Assembly: GCF_910592395.1 (NCBI RefSeq)
Contig: NC_088317.1
Location: forward strand, 19,330,039 to 19,394,038
Reading direction: 5' to 3'
Source: Lineus longissimus
Taxonomy: Eukaryota > Nemertea > Pilidiophora > Heteronemertea > Lineidae
Length of the DNA: 64,000 bases
Each line of letters begins with the position of its first letter. Position 1 is the stretch's first letter. The notes beneath the pieces are model-generated. The model was given only the letters and a program-made list of their open reading frames with translations, was not told the DNA's origin and did not search any database. The position numbers were made by a program, and so were the translations under genes. Shown here in pieces: positions 46,601-61,600 of the stretch.

Positions 46601-49600
46601 CACCTTCAATAGCTAGCTCCTCACCAAGTACATCTCACCCTTTGGAGAGAGCAACTTACTATCTTTGAGACACCTTGAATAGCTAGCTCCTCTTCAGTAC
46701 ATCTCACCCTTTGGAGAGAGCAACTTACTATCTTTGTGACACCTTGAATAGCAAGCTCCTCTTCAGTACATCTCACCCTTTGAAGAGAGCAACTTACTAT
46801 CTTTGAGACACCTTCAATAGCTAGCTCTTCATCCAGTATATCTCACCCTTTGGAGAGAGCAACCTACTGTCTTTGAGACACCTTCAATAGCTAGCTCCTC
46901 ATCCAGTACATCTCACCCTTTGGAGAAAACAACTTACTATCTTTGATACACCTTGAATAGCTAGCTCCTCATCCAGTACATCTCACCCTTTGGAGAGAAT
47001 AACCTACTGTCTTTGAGACACCTTGAATAGCTAGCTCCTGATCCAGTACATCTCACCCTTTGAAGAGAACAACCTATTGTCTTTGAGACACCTTGAATAG
47101 CTAGCTCCTGATCCAGTACATCTCACCCTTTGAAGAGAACAACCTATTGTCTTTGATACACCTTGAATAGCTAGCTCCTCTTCAGTACATCTCAGCCTTT
47201 GAAAAAAACATCCTCCTGTCTTTGAGACACCTTGAATAGCTAGCTCCTTATCCAGTACATCTCAGCCTTTGAAGAGAACAACCTATTGTCTTTGAGACAC
47301 CTTGAATAGCTAGCTCCTCTTCAGTACATCTCACCCTTTGAAGAGAGCAACTTATTGTCTTTGAGACACCTTGAATAGCTAGCTCCTTATCCAGTACATC
47401 TCAGCCTTTGAAGAGAACAACCTATTGTCTTTGAGACACCTTGAATAGCTAGCTCCTCTTCAGTACATCTCACCCTTTGAAGAGAGCAACCTATTGTCTT
47501 TGAGACACCTTGAATAGCAAGCTCCTCATCCAGTACATCTCACCCTTTGAAGAGAGCAACCTATTGTCTTTGAGACACCTTGAATAGCTAGCTCCTCTTT
47601 AGTACATCTCACCCTTTGAAGAGAGCAACCTATTGTCTTTGAGACACCATGAATAGCTAGCTCCTCATCCAGTACATCTCACCCTTTGGAGAAAACAACT
47701 TACTATCTTTGAGACACCTTCAATAGCTACCTCGTCATCCAGTACATCTCATCCTTTGAAGAGAACATCCTACTGTCTTTGATACACCTTGAATAGCAAG
47801 CTCCTCATCCAGTACATCTCACCCTTTGAAGAGAACAACCTACTGTCTTTGATACACCTTGAATAGCTAGCTCCTCATCCAGTACATCTCACCCTTTGAA
47901 GAGAGCAACCTATTGTCTTTGAGACCCATTGAATAGCTAGCTCCTCACCAAGTACATCTCACCCTTTGAAGAGAGCAACCTATTGTCTTTGAGACACCTT
48001 GAATAGCTAGCTCCTCTTCAAAGCATCTCACCCTTTGGAGAGAGCAACTTACTATCTTTGAGACACCTTGAATAGCTAGCTCCTCTTCAGTACATCTCAC
48101 CCTTTGGAGAGAGCAACTTACTATCTTTGAGACACCTTGAATAGCTAGCTCCTCTTCAGTACATCTCACCCTTTGAAGAGAGCAACCTATTGTCTATGAG
48201 ACCCATTGAATAGCTAGCTCCTCACCAAGTACATCTCACCCTTTGAAGAGAGCAACCTATTGTCTTTGAGACCCATTGAATAGCTAGCTCCTCACCAAGT
48301 ACATCTCACCCTTTGAAGAGAGCAACCTATTGTCTTTGAGACACCTTCAATAGCTAGCTCCTCACCAAGTACATCTCACCCTTTGGAGAGAGCAACTTAC
48401 TATCTTTGAGACACCTTGAATAGCTAGCTCCTCTTCAGTACATCTCACCCTTTGGAGAGAGCAACTTACTATCTTTGTGACACCTTGAATAGCAAGCTCC
48501 TCTTCAGTACATCTCACCCTTTGAAGAGAGCAACTTACTATCTTTGAGACACCTTCAATAGCTAGCTCTTCATCCAGTATATCTCACCCTTTGGAGAGAG
48601 CAACCTACTGTCTTTGAGACACCTTCAATAGCTAGCTCCTCATCCAGTACATCTCACCCTTTGGAGAAAACAACTTACTATCTTTGATACACCTTGAATA
48701 GCTAGCTCCTCATCCAGTACATCTCACCCTTTGGAGAGAATAACCTACTGTCTTTGAGACACCTTGAATAGCTAGCTCCTGATCCAGTACATCTCACCCT
48801 TTGAAGAGAACAACCTATTGTCTTTGAGACACCTTGAATAGCTAGCTCCTGATCCAGTACATCTCACCCTTTGAAGAGAACAACCTATTGTCTTTGATAC
48901 ACCTTGAATAGCTAGCTCCTCTTCAGTACATCTCAGCCTTTGAAAAAAACATCCTCCTGTCTTTGAGACACCTTGAATAGCTAGCTCCTTATCCAGTACA
49001 TCTCAGCCTTTGAAGAGAACAACCTATTGTCTTTGAGACACCTTGAATAGCTAGCTCCTCTTCAGTACATCTCACCCTTTGAAGAGAGCAACTTATTGTC
49101 TTTGAGACACCTTGAATAGCTAGCTCCTTATCCAGTACATCTCAGCCTTTGAAGAGAACAACCTATTGTCTTTGAGACACCTTGAATAGCTAGCTCCTCA
49201 CCAAGTACATCTCACCCTTTGAAGAGAGCAACCTATTGTCTTTGAGACACCTTGAATAGCAAGCTCCTCATCCAGTACATCTCACCCTTTGAAGAGAGCA
49301 ACCTATTGTCTTTGAGACACCTTGAATAGCTAGCTCCTCTTTAGTACATCTCACCCTTTGAAGAGAGCAACCTATTGTCTTTGAGACACCATGAATAGCT
49401 AGCTCCTCATCCAGTACATCTCACCCTTTGGAGAAAACAACTTACTATCTTTGAGACACCTTCAATAGCTACCTCGTCATCCAGTACATCTCATCCTTTG
49501 AAGAGAACATCCTACTGTCTTTGATACACCTTGAATAGCAAGCTCCTCATCCAGTACATCTCACCCTTTGAAGAGAACAACCTACTGTCTTTGATACACC

Positions 49601-52600
49601 TTGAATAGCAAGCTCCTCATCCAGTACATCTCACCCTTTGAAGAGAGCAACCTATTGTCTTTGAGACACCTTCAATAGCTAGCTCCTCACCAAGTACATC
49701 TCACCCTTTGGAGAGAGCAACTTACTATCTTTGAGACACCTTGAATAGCAAGCTCCTCTTCAGTACATCTCACCCTTTGAAGAGAGCAACTTACTATCTT
49801 TGAGACACCTTCAATAGCTAGCTCTTCATCCAGTATATCTCACCCTTTGGAGAGAGCAACCTACTGTCTTTGAGACACCTTCAATAGCTAGCTCCTCATC
49901 CAGTACATCTCACCCTTTGGAGAAAACAACTTACTATCTTTGATACACCTTGAATAGCTAGCTCCTCATCCAGTACATCTCACCCTTTGGAGAGAATAAC
50001 CTACTGTCTTTGAGACACCTTGAATAGCTAGCTCCTGATCCAGTACATCTCACCCTTTGAAGAGAACAACCTATTGTCTTTGAGACACCTTGAATAGCTA
50101 GCTCCTGATCCAGTACATCTCACCCTTTGAAGAGAACAACCTATTGTCTTTGATACACCTTGAATAGCTAGCTCCTCTTCAGTACATCTCAGCCTTTGAA
50201 AAAAACATCCTCCTGTCTTTGAGACACCTTGAATAGCTAGCTCCTTATCCAGTACATCTCAGCCTTTGAAGAGAACAACCTATTGTCTTTGAGACACCTT
50301 GAATAGCTAGCTCCTCTTCAGTACATCTCACCCTTTGAAGAGAGCAACTTATTGTCTTTGAGACACCTTGAATAGCTAGCTCCTCATCCAGTACATCTCA
50401 CCCTTTGAAGAGAACAACCTATTGTCTTTGATACACCTTGAATAGCTAGCTCCTCTTCAGTACATCTCACCCTTTGAAGAGAGCAACTTATTGTCTTTGA
50501 TACACCTTGAATAGCTAGCTCCTCATCCAGTACATCTCACCCTTTGAAGAGAGCAACCTATTGTCTTTGATACACCTTGAATAGCTAGCTCCTCTTCAGT
50601 ACATCTCAGCCTTTGAAAAAAACATCCTCCTGTCTTTGAGACACCTTGAATAGCTAGCTCCTTATCCAGTACATCTCAGCCTTTGAAGAGAGCAACCTAT
50701 TGTCTTTGAGACACCTTGAATAGCTAGCTCCTCTTCAGTACATCTTACCCTTTGAAGAGAGCAACCTATTGTCTTTGAGACACCTTGAATAGCTAGCTCC
50801 TCATCCAGTACATCTCACCCTTTGAAGAGAGCAACTTATTGTCTTTGAGACCTATTGAATAGCTAGCTCCTCACCAAGTACATCTCACCCTTTGAAGAGA
50901 GCAACCTATTGTCTTTGAGACACCTTGAATAGCTAGCTCCTCTTCAGTGCATCTCACCCTTTGGAGAGAGCAACTTACTATCTTTGAGACACCTTGAATA
51001 GCTAGCTCCTCTTCAGTACATCTCACCCTTTGAAGAGAGCAACCTATTGTCTTTGAGACACCTTGAATAGCTAGCTCCTCTTCAGTACATCTCACCCTTT
51101 GAAGAGAGCAACCTATTGTCTTTGAGACACCTTGAATAGCAAGCTCCTCATCCAGTACATCTCACCCTTTGGAGAGAGCAACCTATTGTCTTTGAGACAC
51201 CATGAATAGCTAGCTCCTCATCCAGTACATCTCACCCTTTGGAGAAAACAACTTACTATCTTTGAGACACATTCAATAGCTACCTCGTCATCCAGTACAT
51301 CTCATCCTTTGAAGAGAACATCCTACTGTCTTTGATACACCTTGAATAGCAAGCTCCTCATCCAGTACATCTCACCCTTTGAAGAGAACAACCTACTATC
51401 TTTGATACACCTTGAATAGCTAGCTCCTCATCCAGTACATCTCATCCTTTGATGAGAACAACCTACTGTCTTTGAGACACCTTGAATAGCTAGCTCCTCT
51501 TCAGTAAATCTCACCCTTTGAAGAGAGCAACCTATTGTTTTTGAGACACCTTGAATAGCTAGCTCCTCATCCAGTACATCTCACCCTTTGAAGAGAGCAA
51601 CTTATTGTCTTTGATACACCTTGAATAGCTAGCTCCTCATCCAGTACATCTCACCCTTTGAAGAGAACAACCTATTGTCTTTGATACACCTTGAATAGCT
51701 AGCTCCTCTTCAGTACATCTCAGCCTTTGAAAAAAACATCCTCCTGTCTTTGAGACACCTTGAATAGCTAGCTCCTTATCCAGTACATCTCAGCCTTTGA
51801 AGAGAGCAACCTATTGTCTTTGAGACACATTGAATAGCTAGCTCCTCTTCAGTACATCTTACCCTTTGAAGAGAACAACCTATTGTCTTTGAGACACCTT
51901 GAATAGCTAGCTCCTCATCCAGTACATCTCACCCTTTGAAGAGAGCAACTTATTGTCGTTGAGACCTATTGAATAGCTAGCTCCTCACCAAGTACATCTC
52001 ACCCTTTGAAGAGAGCAACCTATTGTCTTTGAGACACCTTGAATAGCTAGCTCCTCTTCAGTGCATCTCACCCTTTGGAGAGAGCAACTTACTATCTTTG
52101 AGACACCTTGAATAGCTAGCTCCTCTTCAGTACATCTCACCCTTTGAAGAGAGCAACCTATTGTCTTTGAGACACCTTGAATAGCTAGCTCCTCTTCAGT
52201 ACATCTCACCCTTTGAAGAGAGCAACCTATTGTCTTTGAGACACCTTGAATAGCAAGCTCCTCATCCAGTACATCTCACCCTTTGGAGAGAGCAACCTAT
52301 TGTCTTTGAGACACCTTGAATAGCTAGCTCCTCTTCAGTACATCTCACCCTTTGAAGAGAGCAACCTATTGTCTTTGAGACACCATGAATAGCTAGCTCC
52401 TCATCCAGTACATCTCACCCTTTGGAGAAAACAACTTACTATCTTTGAGACACCTTCAATAGCTACCTCGTCATCCAGTACATCTCATCCTTTGAAGAGA
52501 ACATCCTACTGTCTTTGATACACCTTGAATAGCAAGCTCCTCATCCAGTACATATCACCCTTTGAAGAGAACAACCTACTATCTTTGATACACCTTGAAT

Positions 52601-55600
52601 AGCTAGCTCCTCATCCAGTACATCTCATCCTTTGATGAGAACAACCTACTGTCTTTGAGACACCTTGAATAGCTAGCTCCTCTTCAGTAAATCTCACCCT
52701 TTGAAGAGAGCAACCTATTGTTTTTGAGACACCTTGAATAGCTAGCTCCTCATCCAGTACATCTCACCCTTTGAAGAGAGCAACCTATTGTCTTTGAGAC
52801 CCATTGAATAGCTAGCTCCTCACCAAGTACATCTCACCCTTTGAAGAGAGCAACCTATTGTCTTTGAGACACCTTGAATAGCTAGCTCCTCTTCAAAGCA
52901 TCTCGCCCTTTGGAGAGAGCAACTTACTATCTTTGAGACACCTTGAATAGCTAGCTCCTCTTCAGTACATCTCACCCTTTGGAGAGAGCAACTTACTATC
53001 TTTGAGACACCTTGAATAGCTAGCTCCTCATCCATTACATCTCACCCTTTGAAGAGAGCAACCTATTGTCTATGAGACCCATTGAATAGCTAGCTCCTCA
53101 CCAAGTACATCTCACCCTTTGAAGAGAGCAACCTATTGTCTTTGAGACACCTTGAATAGCTAGCTCCTCTTCAGTACATCTCACCCTTTGAAGAGAGCAA
53201 CCTATTGTCTTTGAGACACCTTGAATAGCTAGCGCCTCTTCAGTACATCTCACCCTTTGAAGAGAGCAACTTACTATTTTTGAGACACCTTCAATAGCTA
53301 GCTCTTCATCCAGTACATCTCACCCTTTGGAGAGAGCAACCTACTGTCTTTGAGACACCTTCAATAGCTAGCTCCTCATCCAGTACATCTCACCCTTTGG
53401 AGAAAACAACTTACTATCTTTGATACACCTTGAATAGCTAGCTCCTCATCCAGTACATCTCACCCTTTGGAGAGAATAACCTACTGTCTTTGAGACACCT
53501 TGAATAGCTAGCTCCTGATCCAGTACATCTCACCCTTTGAAGAGAACAACCTATTGTCTTTGAGACACCTTGAATAGCTAGCTCCTGATCCAGTACATCT
53601 CACCCTTTGAAGAGAACAACCTATTGTCTTTGATACACCTTGAATAGCTAGCTCCTCTTCAGTACATCTCAGCCTTTGAAAAAAACATCCTCCTGTCTTT
53701 GAGACACCTTGAATAGCTAGCTCCTTATCCAGTACATCTCAGCCTTTGAAGAGAACAACCTATTGTCTTTGAGACACCTTGAATAGCTAGCTCCTCTTCA
53801 GTACATCTCACCCTTTGAAGAGAGCAACTTATTGTCTTTGAGACACCTTGAATAGCTAGCTCCTCATCCAGTACATCTCACCCTTTGAAGAGAACAACCT
53901 ATTGTCTTTGATACACCTTGAATAGCTAGCTCCTCTTCAGTACATCTCACCCTTTGAAGAGAGCAACTTATTGTCTTTGATACACCTTGAATAGCTAGCT
54001 CCTCATCCAGTACATCTCACCCTTTGAAGAGAGCAACCTATTGTCTTTGATACACCTTGAATAGCTAGCTCCTCTTCAGTACATCTCAGCCTTTGAAAAA
54101 AACATCCTCCTGTCTTTGAGACACCTTGAATAGCTAGCTCCTTATCCAGTACATCTCAGCCTTTGAAGAGAGCAACCTATTGTCTTTGAGACACCTTGAA
54201 TAGCTAGCTCCTCTTCAGTACATCTTACCCTTTGAAGAGAGCAACCTATTGTCTTTGAGACACCTTGAATAGCTAGCTCCTCATCCAGTACATCTCACCC
54301 TTTGAAGAGAGCAACTTATTGTCTTTGAGACCTATTGAATAGCTAGCTCCTCACCAAGTACATCTCACCCTTTGAAGAGAGCAACCTATTGTCTTTGAGA
54401 CACCTTGAATAGCTAGCTCCTCTTCAGTGCATCTCACCCTTTGGAGAGAGCAACTTACTATCTTTGAGACACCTTGAATAGCTAGCTCCTCTTCAGTACA
54501 TCTCACCCTTTGAAGAGAGCAACCTATTGTCTTTGAGACACCTTGAATAGCTAGCTCCTCTTCAGTACATCTCACCCTTTGAAGAGAGCAACCTATTGTC
54601 TTTGAGACACCTTGAATAGCAAGCTCCTCATCCAGTACATCTCACCCTTTGGAGAGAGCAACCTATTGTCTTTGAGACACCATGAATAGCTAGCTCCTCA
54701 TCCAGTACATCTCACCCTTTGGAGAAAACAACTTACTATCTTTGAGACACATTCAATAGCTACCTCGTCATCCAGTACATCTCATCCTTTGAAGAGAACA
54801 TCCTACTGTCTTTGATACACCTTGAATAGCAAGCTCCTCATCCAGTACATCTCACCCTTTGAAGAGAACAACCTACTATCTTTGATACACCTTGAATAGC
54901 TAGCTCCTCATCCAGTACATCTCATCCTTTGATGAGAACAACCTACTGTCTTTGAGACACCTTGAATAGCTAGCTCCTCTTCAGTAAATCTCACCCTTTG
55001 AAGAGAGCAACCTATTGTTTTTGAGACACCTTGAATAGCTAGCTCCTCATCCAGTACATCTCACCCTTTGAAGAGAGCAACTTATTGTCTTTGATACACC
55101 TTGAATAGCTAGCTCCTCATCCAGTACATCTCACCCTTTGAAGAGAACAACCTATTGTCTTTGATACACCTTGAATAGCTAGCTCCTCTTCAGTACATCT
55201 CAGCCTTTGAAAAAAACATCCTCCTGTCTTTGAGACACCTTGAATAGCTAGCTCCTTATCCAGTACATCTCAGCCTTTGAAGAGAGCAACCTATTGTCTT
55301 TGAGACACATTGAATAGCTAGCTCCTCTTCAGTACATCTTACCCTTTGAAGAGAACAACCTATTGTCTTTGAGACACCTTGAATAGCTAGCTCCTCATCC
55401 AGTACATCTCACCCTTTGAAGAGAGCAACTTATTGTCGTTGAGACCTATTGAATAGCTAGCTCCTCACCAAGTACATCTCACCCTTTGAAGAGAGCAACC
55501 TATTGTCTTTGAGACACCTTGAATAGCTAGCTCCTCTTCAGTGCATCTCACCCTTTGGAGAGAGCAACTTACTATCTTTGAGACACCTTGAATAGCTAGC

Positions 55601-58600
55601 TCCTCTTCAGTACATCTCACCCTTTGAAGAGAGCAACCTATTGTCTTTGAGACACCTTGAATAGCTAGCTCCTCTTCAGTACATCTCACCCTTTGAAGAG
55701 AGCAACCTATTGTCTTTGAGACACCTTGAATAGCAAGCTCCTCATCCAGTACATCTCACCCTTTGGAGAGAGCAACCTATTGTCTTTGAGACACCTTGAA
55801 TAGCTAGCTCCTCTTCAGTACATCTCACCCTTTGAAGAGAGCAACCTATTGTCTTTGAGACACCATGAATAGCTAGCTCCTCATCCAGTACATCTCACCC
55901 TTTGGAGAAAACAACTTACTATCTTTGAGACACCTTCAATAGCTACCTCGTCATCCAGTACATCTCATCCTTTGAAGAGAACATCCTACTGTCTTTGATA
56001 CACCTTGAATAGCAAGCTCCTCATCCAGTACATATCACCCTTTGAAGAGAACAACCTACTATCTTTGATACACCTTGAATAGCTAGCTCCTCATCCAGTA
56101 CATCTCATCCTTTGATGAGAACAACCTACTGTCTTTGAGACACCTTGAATAGCTAGCTCCTCTTCAGTAAATCTCACCCTTTGAAGAGAGCAACCTATTG
56201 TTTTTGAGACACCTTGAATAGCTAGCTCCTCATCCAGTACATCTCACCCTTTGAAGAGAGCAACCTATTGTCTTTGAGACCCATTGAATAGCTAGCTCCT
56301 CACCAAGTACATCTCACCCTTTGAAGAGAGCAACCTATTGTCTTTGAGACACCTTGAATAGCTAGCTCCTCTTCAAAGCATCTCGCCCTTTGGAGAGAGC
56401 AACTTACTATCTTTGAGACACCTTGAATAGCTAGCTCCTCTTCAGTACATCTCACCCTTTGGAGAGAGCAACTTACTATCTTTGAGACACCTTGAATAGC
56501 TAGCTCCTCATCCATTACATCTCACCCTTTGAAGAGAGCAACCTATTGTCTATGAGACCCATTGAATAGCTAGCTCCTCACCAAGTACATCTCACCCTTT
56601 GAAGAGAGCAACCTATTGTCTTTGAGACACCTTGAATAGCTAGCTCCTCTTCAGTACATCTCACCCTTTGAAGAGAGCAACCTATTGTCTTTGAGACACC
56701 TTGAATAGCTAGCGCCTCTTCAGTACATCTCACCCTTTGAAGAGAGCAACTTACTATTTTTGAGACACCTTCAATAGCTAGCTCTTCATCCAGTACATCT
56801 CACCCTTTGGAGAGAGCAACCTACTGTCTTTGAGACACCTTCAATAGCTAGCTCCTCATCCAGTACATCTCACCCTTTGGAGAAAACAACTTACTATCTT
56901 TGATACACCTTGAATAGCTAGCTCCTCATCCAGTACATCTCACCCTTTGGAGAGAATAACCTACTGTCTTTGAGACACCTTGAATAGCTAGCTCCTGATC
57001 CAGTACATCTCACCCTTTGAAGAGAACAACCTATTGTCTTTGAGACACCTTGAATAGCTAGCTCCTGATCCAGTACATCTCACCCTTTGAAGAGAACAAT
57101 CTATTGTCTTTGATACACCTTGAATAGCTAGCTCCTCTTCAGTACATCTCAGCCTTTGAAAAAAACATCCTCCTGTCTTTGAGACACCTTGAATAGCTAG
57201 CTCCTTATCCAGTACATCTCAGCCTTTGAAGAGAACAACCTATTGTCTTTGAGACACCTTGAATAGCTAGCTCCTCTTCAGTACATCTCACCCTTTGAAG
57301 AGAGCAACTTATTGTCTTTGAGACACCTTGAATAGCTAGCTCCTCATCCAGTACATCTCACCCTTTGAAGAGAACAACCTATTGTCTTTGATACACCTTG
57401 AATAGCTAGCTCCTCTTCAGTACATCTCACCCTTTGAAGAGAGCAACTTATTGTCTTTGATACACCTTGAATAGCTAGCTCCTCATCCAGTACATCTCAC
57501 CCTTTGAAGAGAGCAACCTATTGTCTTTGATACACCTTGAATAGCTAGCTCCTCTTCAGTACATCTCAGCCTTTGAAAAAAACATCCTCCTGTCTTTGAG
57601 ACACCTTGAATAGCTAGCTCCTTATCCAGTACATCTCAGCCTTTGAAGAGAGCAACCTATTGTCTTTGAGACACCTTGAATAGCTAGCTCCTCTTCAGTA
57701 CATCTTACCCTTTGAAGAGAGCAACCTATTGTCTTTGAGACACCTTGAATAGCTAGCTCCTCATCCAGTACATCTCACCCTTTGAAGAGAGCAACTTATT
57801 GTCTTTGAGACCTATTGAATAGCTAGCTCCTCACCAAGTACATCTCACCCTTTGAAGAGAGCAACCTATTGTCTTTGAGACACCATGAATAGCTAGCTCC
57901 TCATCCAGTACATCTCACCCTTTGGAGAAAACAACTTACTATCTTTGAGACACCTTCAATAGCTACCTCGTCATCCAGTACATCTCATCCTTTGAAGAGA
58001 ACATCCTACTGTCTTTGATACACCTTGAATAGCAAGCTCCTCATCCAGTACATCTCACCCTTTGAAGAGAACAACCTACTGTCTTTGATACACCTTGAAT
58101 AGCTAGCTCCTCATCCAGTACATCTCACCCTTTGAAGAGAGCAACCTATTGTATTTGAGACCCATTGAATAGCTAGCTCCTCACCAAGTACATCTCACCC
58201 TTTGAAGAGAGCAACCTATTGTCTTTGAGACACCTTGAATAGCTAGCTCCTCTTCAAAGCATCTCACCCTTTGAAGAGAGCAACCTATTGTCTTTGAGAC
58301 ACCTTGAATAGCTAGCTCCTCTTCAGTACATCTCAGCCTTTGAAAAAAACATCCTCCTGTCTTTGAGACACCTTGAATAGCTAGCTCCTTATCCAGTACA
58401 TCTCAGCCTTTGAAGAGAGCAACCTATTGTCTTTGAGACACCTTGAATAGCTAGCTCCTCTTCAGTACATCTTACCCTTTGAAGAGAACAACCTATTGTC
58501 TTTGAGACACCTTGAATAGCTAGCTCCTCATCCAGTACATCTCACCCTTTGAAGAGAGCAACTTATTGTCGTTGAGACCTATTGAATAGCTAGCTCCTCA

Positions 58601-61600
58601 CCAAGTACATCTCACCCTTTGAAGAGAGCAACCTATTGTCTTTGAGACACCTTGAATAGCTAGCTCCTCTTCAGTGCATCTCACCCTTTGGAGAGAGCAA
58701 CTTACTATCTTTGAGACACCTTGAATAGCTAGCTCCTCTTCAGTACATCTCACCCTTTGAAGAGAGCAACCTATTGTCTTTGAGACACCTTGAATAGCTA
58801 GCTCCTCTTCAGTACATCTCACCCTTTGAAGAGAGCAACCTATTGTCTTTGAGACACCTTGAATAGCAAGCTCCTCATCCAGTACATCTCACCCTTTGGA
58901 GAGAGCAACCTATTGTCTTTGAGACACCTTGAATAGCTAGCTCCTCTTCAGTACATCTCACCCTTTGAAGAGAGCAACCTATTGTCTTTGAGACACCATG
59001 AATAGCTAGCTCCTCATCCAGTACATCTCACCCTTTGGAGAAAACAACTTACTATCTTTGAGACACCTTCAATAGCTACCTCGTCATCCAGTACATCTCA
59101 TCCTTTGAAGAGAACATCCTACTGTCTTTGATACACCTTGAATAGCAAGCTCCTCATCCAGTACATATCACCCTTTGAAGAGAACAACCTACTATCTTTG
59201 ATACACCTTGAATAGCTAGCTCCTCATCCAGTACATCTCACCCTTTGAAGAGAACAACCTATTGTCTTTGATACACCTTGAATAGCTAGCTCCTCTTCAG
59301 TACATCTCACCCTTTGAAGAGAGCAACTTATTGTCTTTGATACACCTTGAATAGCTAGCTCCTCATCCAGTACATCTCACCCTTTGAAGAGAGCAACCTA
59401 TTGTCTTTGATACACCTTGAATAGCTAGCTCCTCTTCAGTACATCTCAGCCTTTGAAAAAAACATCTTCCTGTCTTTGAGACACCTTGAATAGCTAGCTC
59501 CTTATCCAGTACATCTCAGCCTTTGAAGAGAGCAACCTATTGTCTTTGAGACACCTTGAATAGCTAGCTCCTCTTCAGTACATCTTACCCTTTGAAGAGA
59601 ACAACCTATTGTCTTTGAGACACCTTGAATAGCTAGCTCCTCATCCAGTACATCTCACCCTTTGAAGAGAGCAACTTATTGTCGTTGAGACCTATTGAAT
59701 AGCTAGCTCCTCACCAAGTACATCTCACCCTTTGAAGAGAGCAACCTATTGTCTTTGAGACACCTTGAATAGCTAGCTCCTCTTCAGTGCATCTCACCCT
59801 TTGGAGAGAGCAACTTACTATCTTTGAGACACCTTGAATAGCTAGCTCCTCTTCAGTACATCTCACCCTTTGAAGAGAGCAACCTATTGTCTTTGAGACA
59901 CCTTGAATAGCTAGCTCCTCTTCAGTACATCTCACCCTTTGAAGAGAGCAACCTATTGTCTTTGAGACACCTTGAATAGCAAGCTCCTCATCCAGTACAT
60001 CTCACCCTTTGGAGAGAGCAACCTATTGTCTTTGAGACACCTTGAATAGCTAGCTCCTCACCAAGTACATCTCACCCTTTGAAGAGAGCAACCTATTGTC
60101 TTTGAGACACCTTGAAAAGCTAGCTCCTCTTCAGTACATCTCACCCTTTGAAGAGAGCAACCTATTGTCTTTGAGACACCTTGAATAGCTAGCGCCTCTT
60201 CAGTACATCTCACCCTTTGAAGAGAGCAACCTATTGTCTTTGAGACCCATTGAATAGCTAGCTCCTCACCAAGTACATCTCACCCTTTGAAGAGAGCAAC
60301 CTATTGTCTTTGAGACACCTTGAATAGCTAGCTCCTCTTCAAAGCATCTCACCCTTTGAAGAGAGCAACCTATTGTCTTTGAGACACCTTGAATAGCTAG
60401 CTCCTCTTCAGTACATCTCAGCCTTTGAAAAAAACATCCTCCTGTCTTTGAGACACCTTGAATAGCTAGCTCCTTATCCAGTACATCTCAGCCTTTGAAG
60501 AGAGCAACCTATTGTCTTTGAGACATCTTGAATAGCTAGCTCCTCATCCAGTACATCTCACCCTTTGAAGAGAGCAACCTATTGTCTTTGAGACCCATTG
60601 AATAGCTAGCTCCTCACCAAGTACATCTCACCCTTTGAAGAGAGCAACCTATTGTCTTTGAGACACCTTGAATAGCTAGCTCCTCTTCAAAGCATCTCAC
60701 CCTTTGAAGAGAGCAACCTATTGTCTTTGAGACACCTTGAATAGCTAGCTCCTCTTCAGTACATCTCAGCCTTTGAAAAAAACATCCTCCTGTCTTTGAG
60801 ACACCTTGAATAGCTAGCTCCTTATCCAGTACATCTCACCCTTTGAAGAGAGCAACCTATTGTCTTTGAGACACCATGAATAGCTAGCTCCTCATCCAGT
60901 ACATCTCACCCTTTGGAGAAAACAACTTACTATCTTTGAGACACCTTCAATAGCTACCTCGTCATCCAGTACATCTCAGCCTTTGAAGAGAGCAACCTAC
61001 TGTCTTTGAGACACCTTGAATAGCTAGCTCCTCATCCAGTACATCTCACCCTTTGAAGAGAGCAACCTATTGTCTTTGAGACCCATTGAATAGCTAGCTC
61101 CTCACCAAGTACATCTCACCCTTTGAAGAGAGCAACCTATTGTCTTTGAGACACCTTGAATAGCTAGCTCCTCTTCAGTGCATCTCACCCTTTGGAGAGA
61201 GCAACTTACTATCTTTGAGACACCTTGAATAGCTAGCTCCTCTTCAGTACATCTCACCCTTCGAAGAGAGCAACCTATTGTCTTTGAGACACCTTGAATA
61301 GCAAGCTCCTCATCCAGTACATCTCACCCTTTGAAGAGAGCAACTTATTGTCTTTGAGACACCTTGAATAGCTAGCTCCTCTTCAGTACATCTCACCCTT
61401 TGAAGAGAGCAACCTATTGTCTTTGAGACACCATGAATAGCTAGCTCCTCATCCAGTACATCTCACCCTTTGGAGAAAACAACTTACTATCTTTGAGACA
61501 CCTTCAATAGCTACCTCGTCATCCAGTACATCTCATCCTTTGAAGAGAACATCCTACTGTCTTTGATACACCTTGAATAGCTAGCTCCTCATCCAGTACA

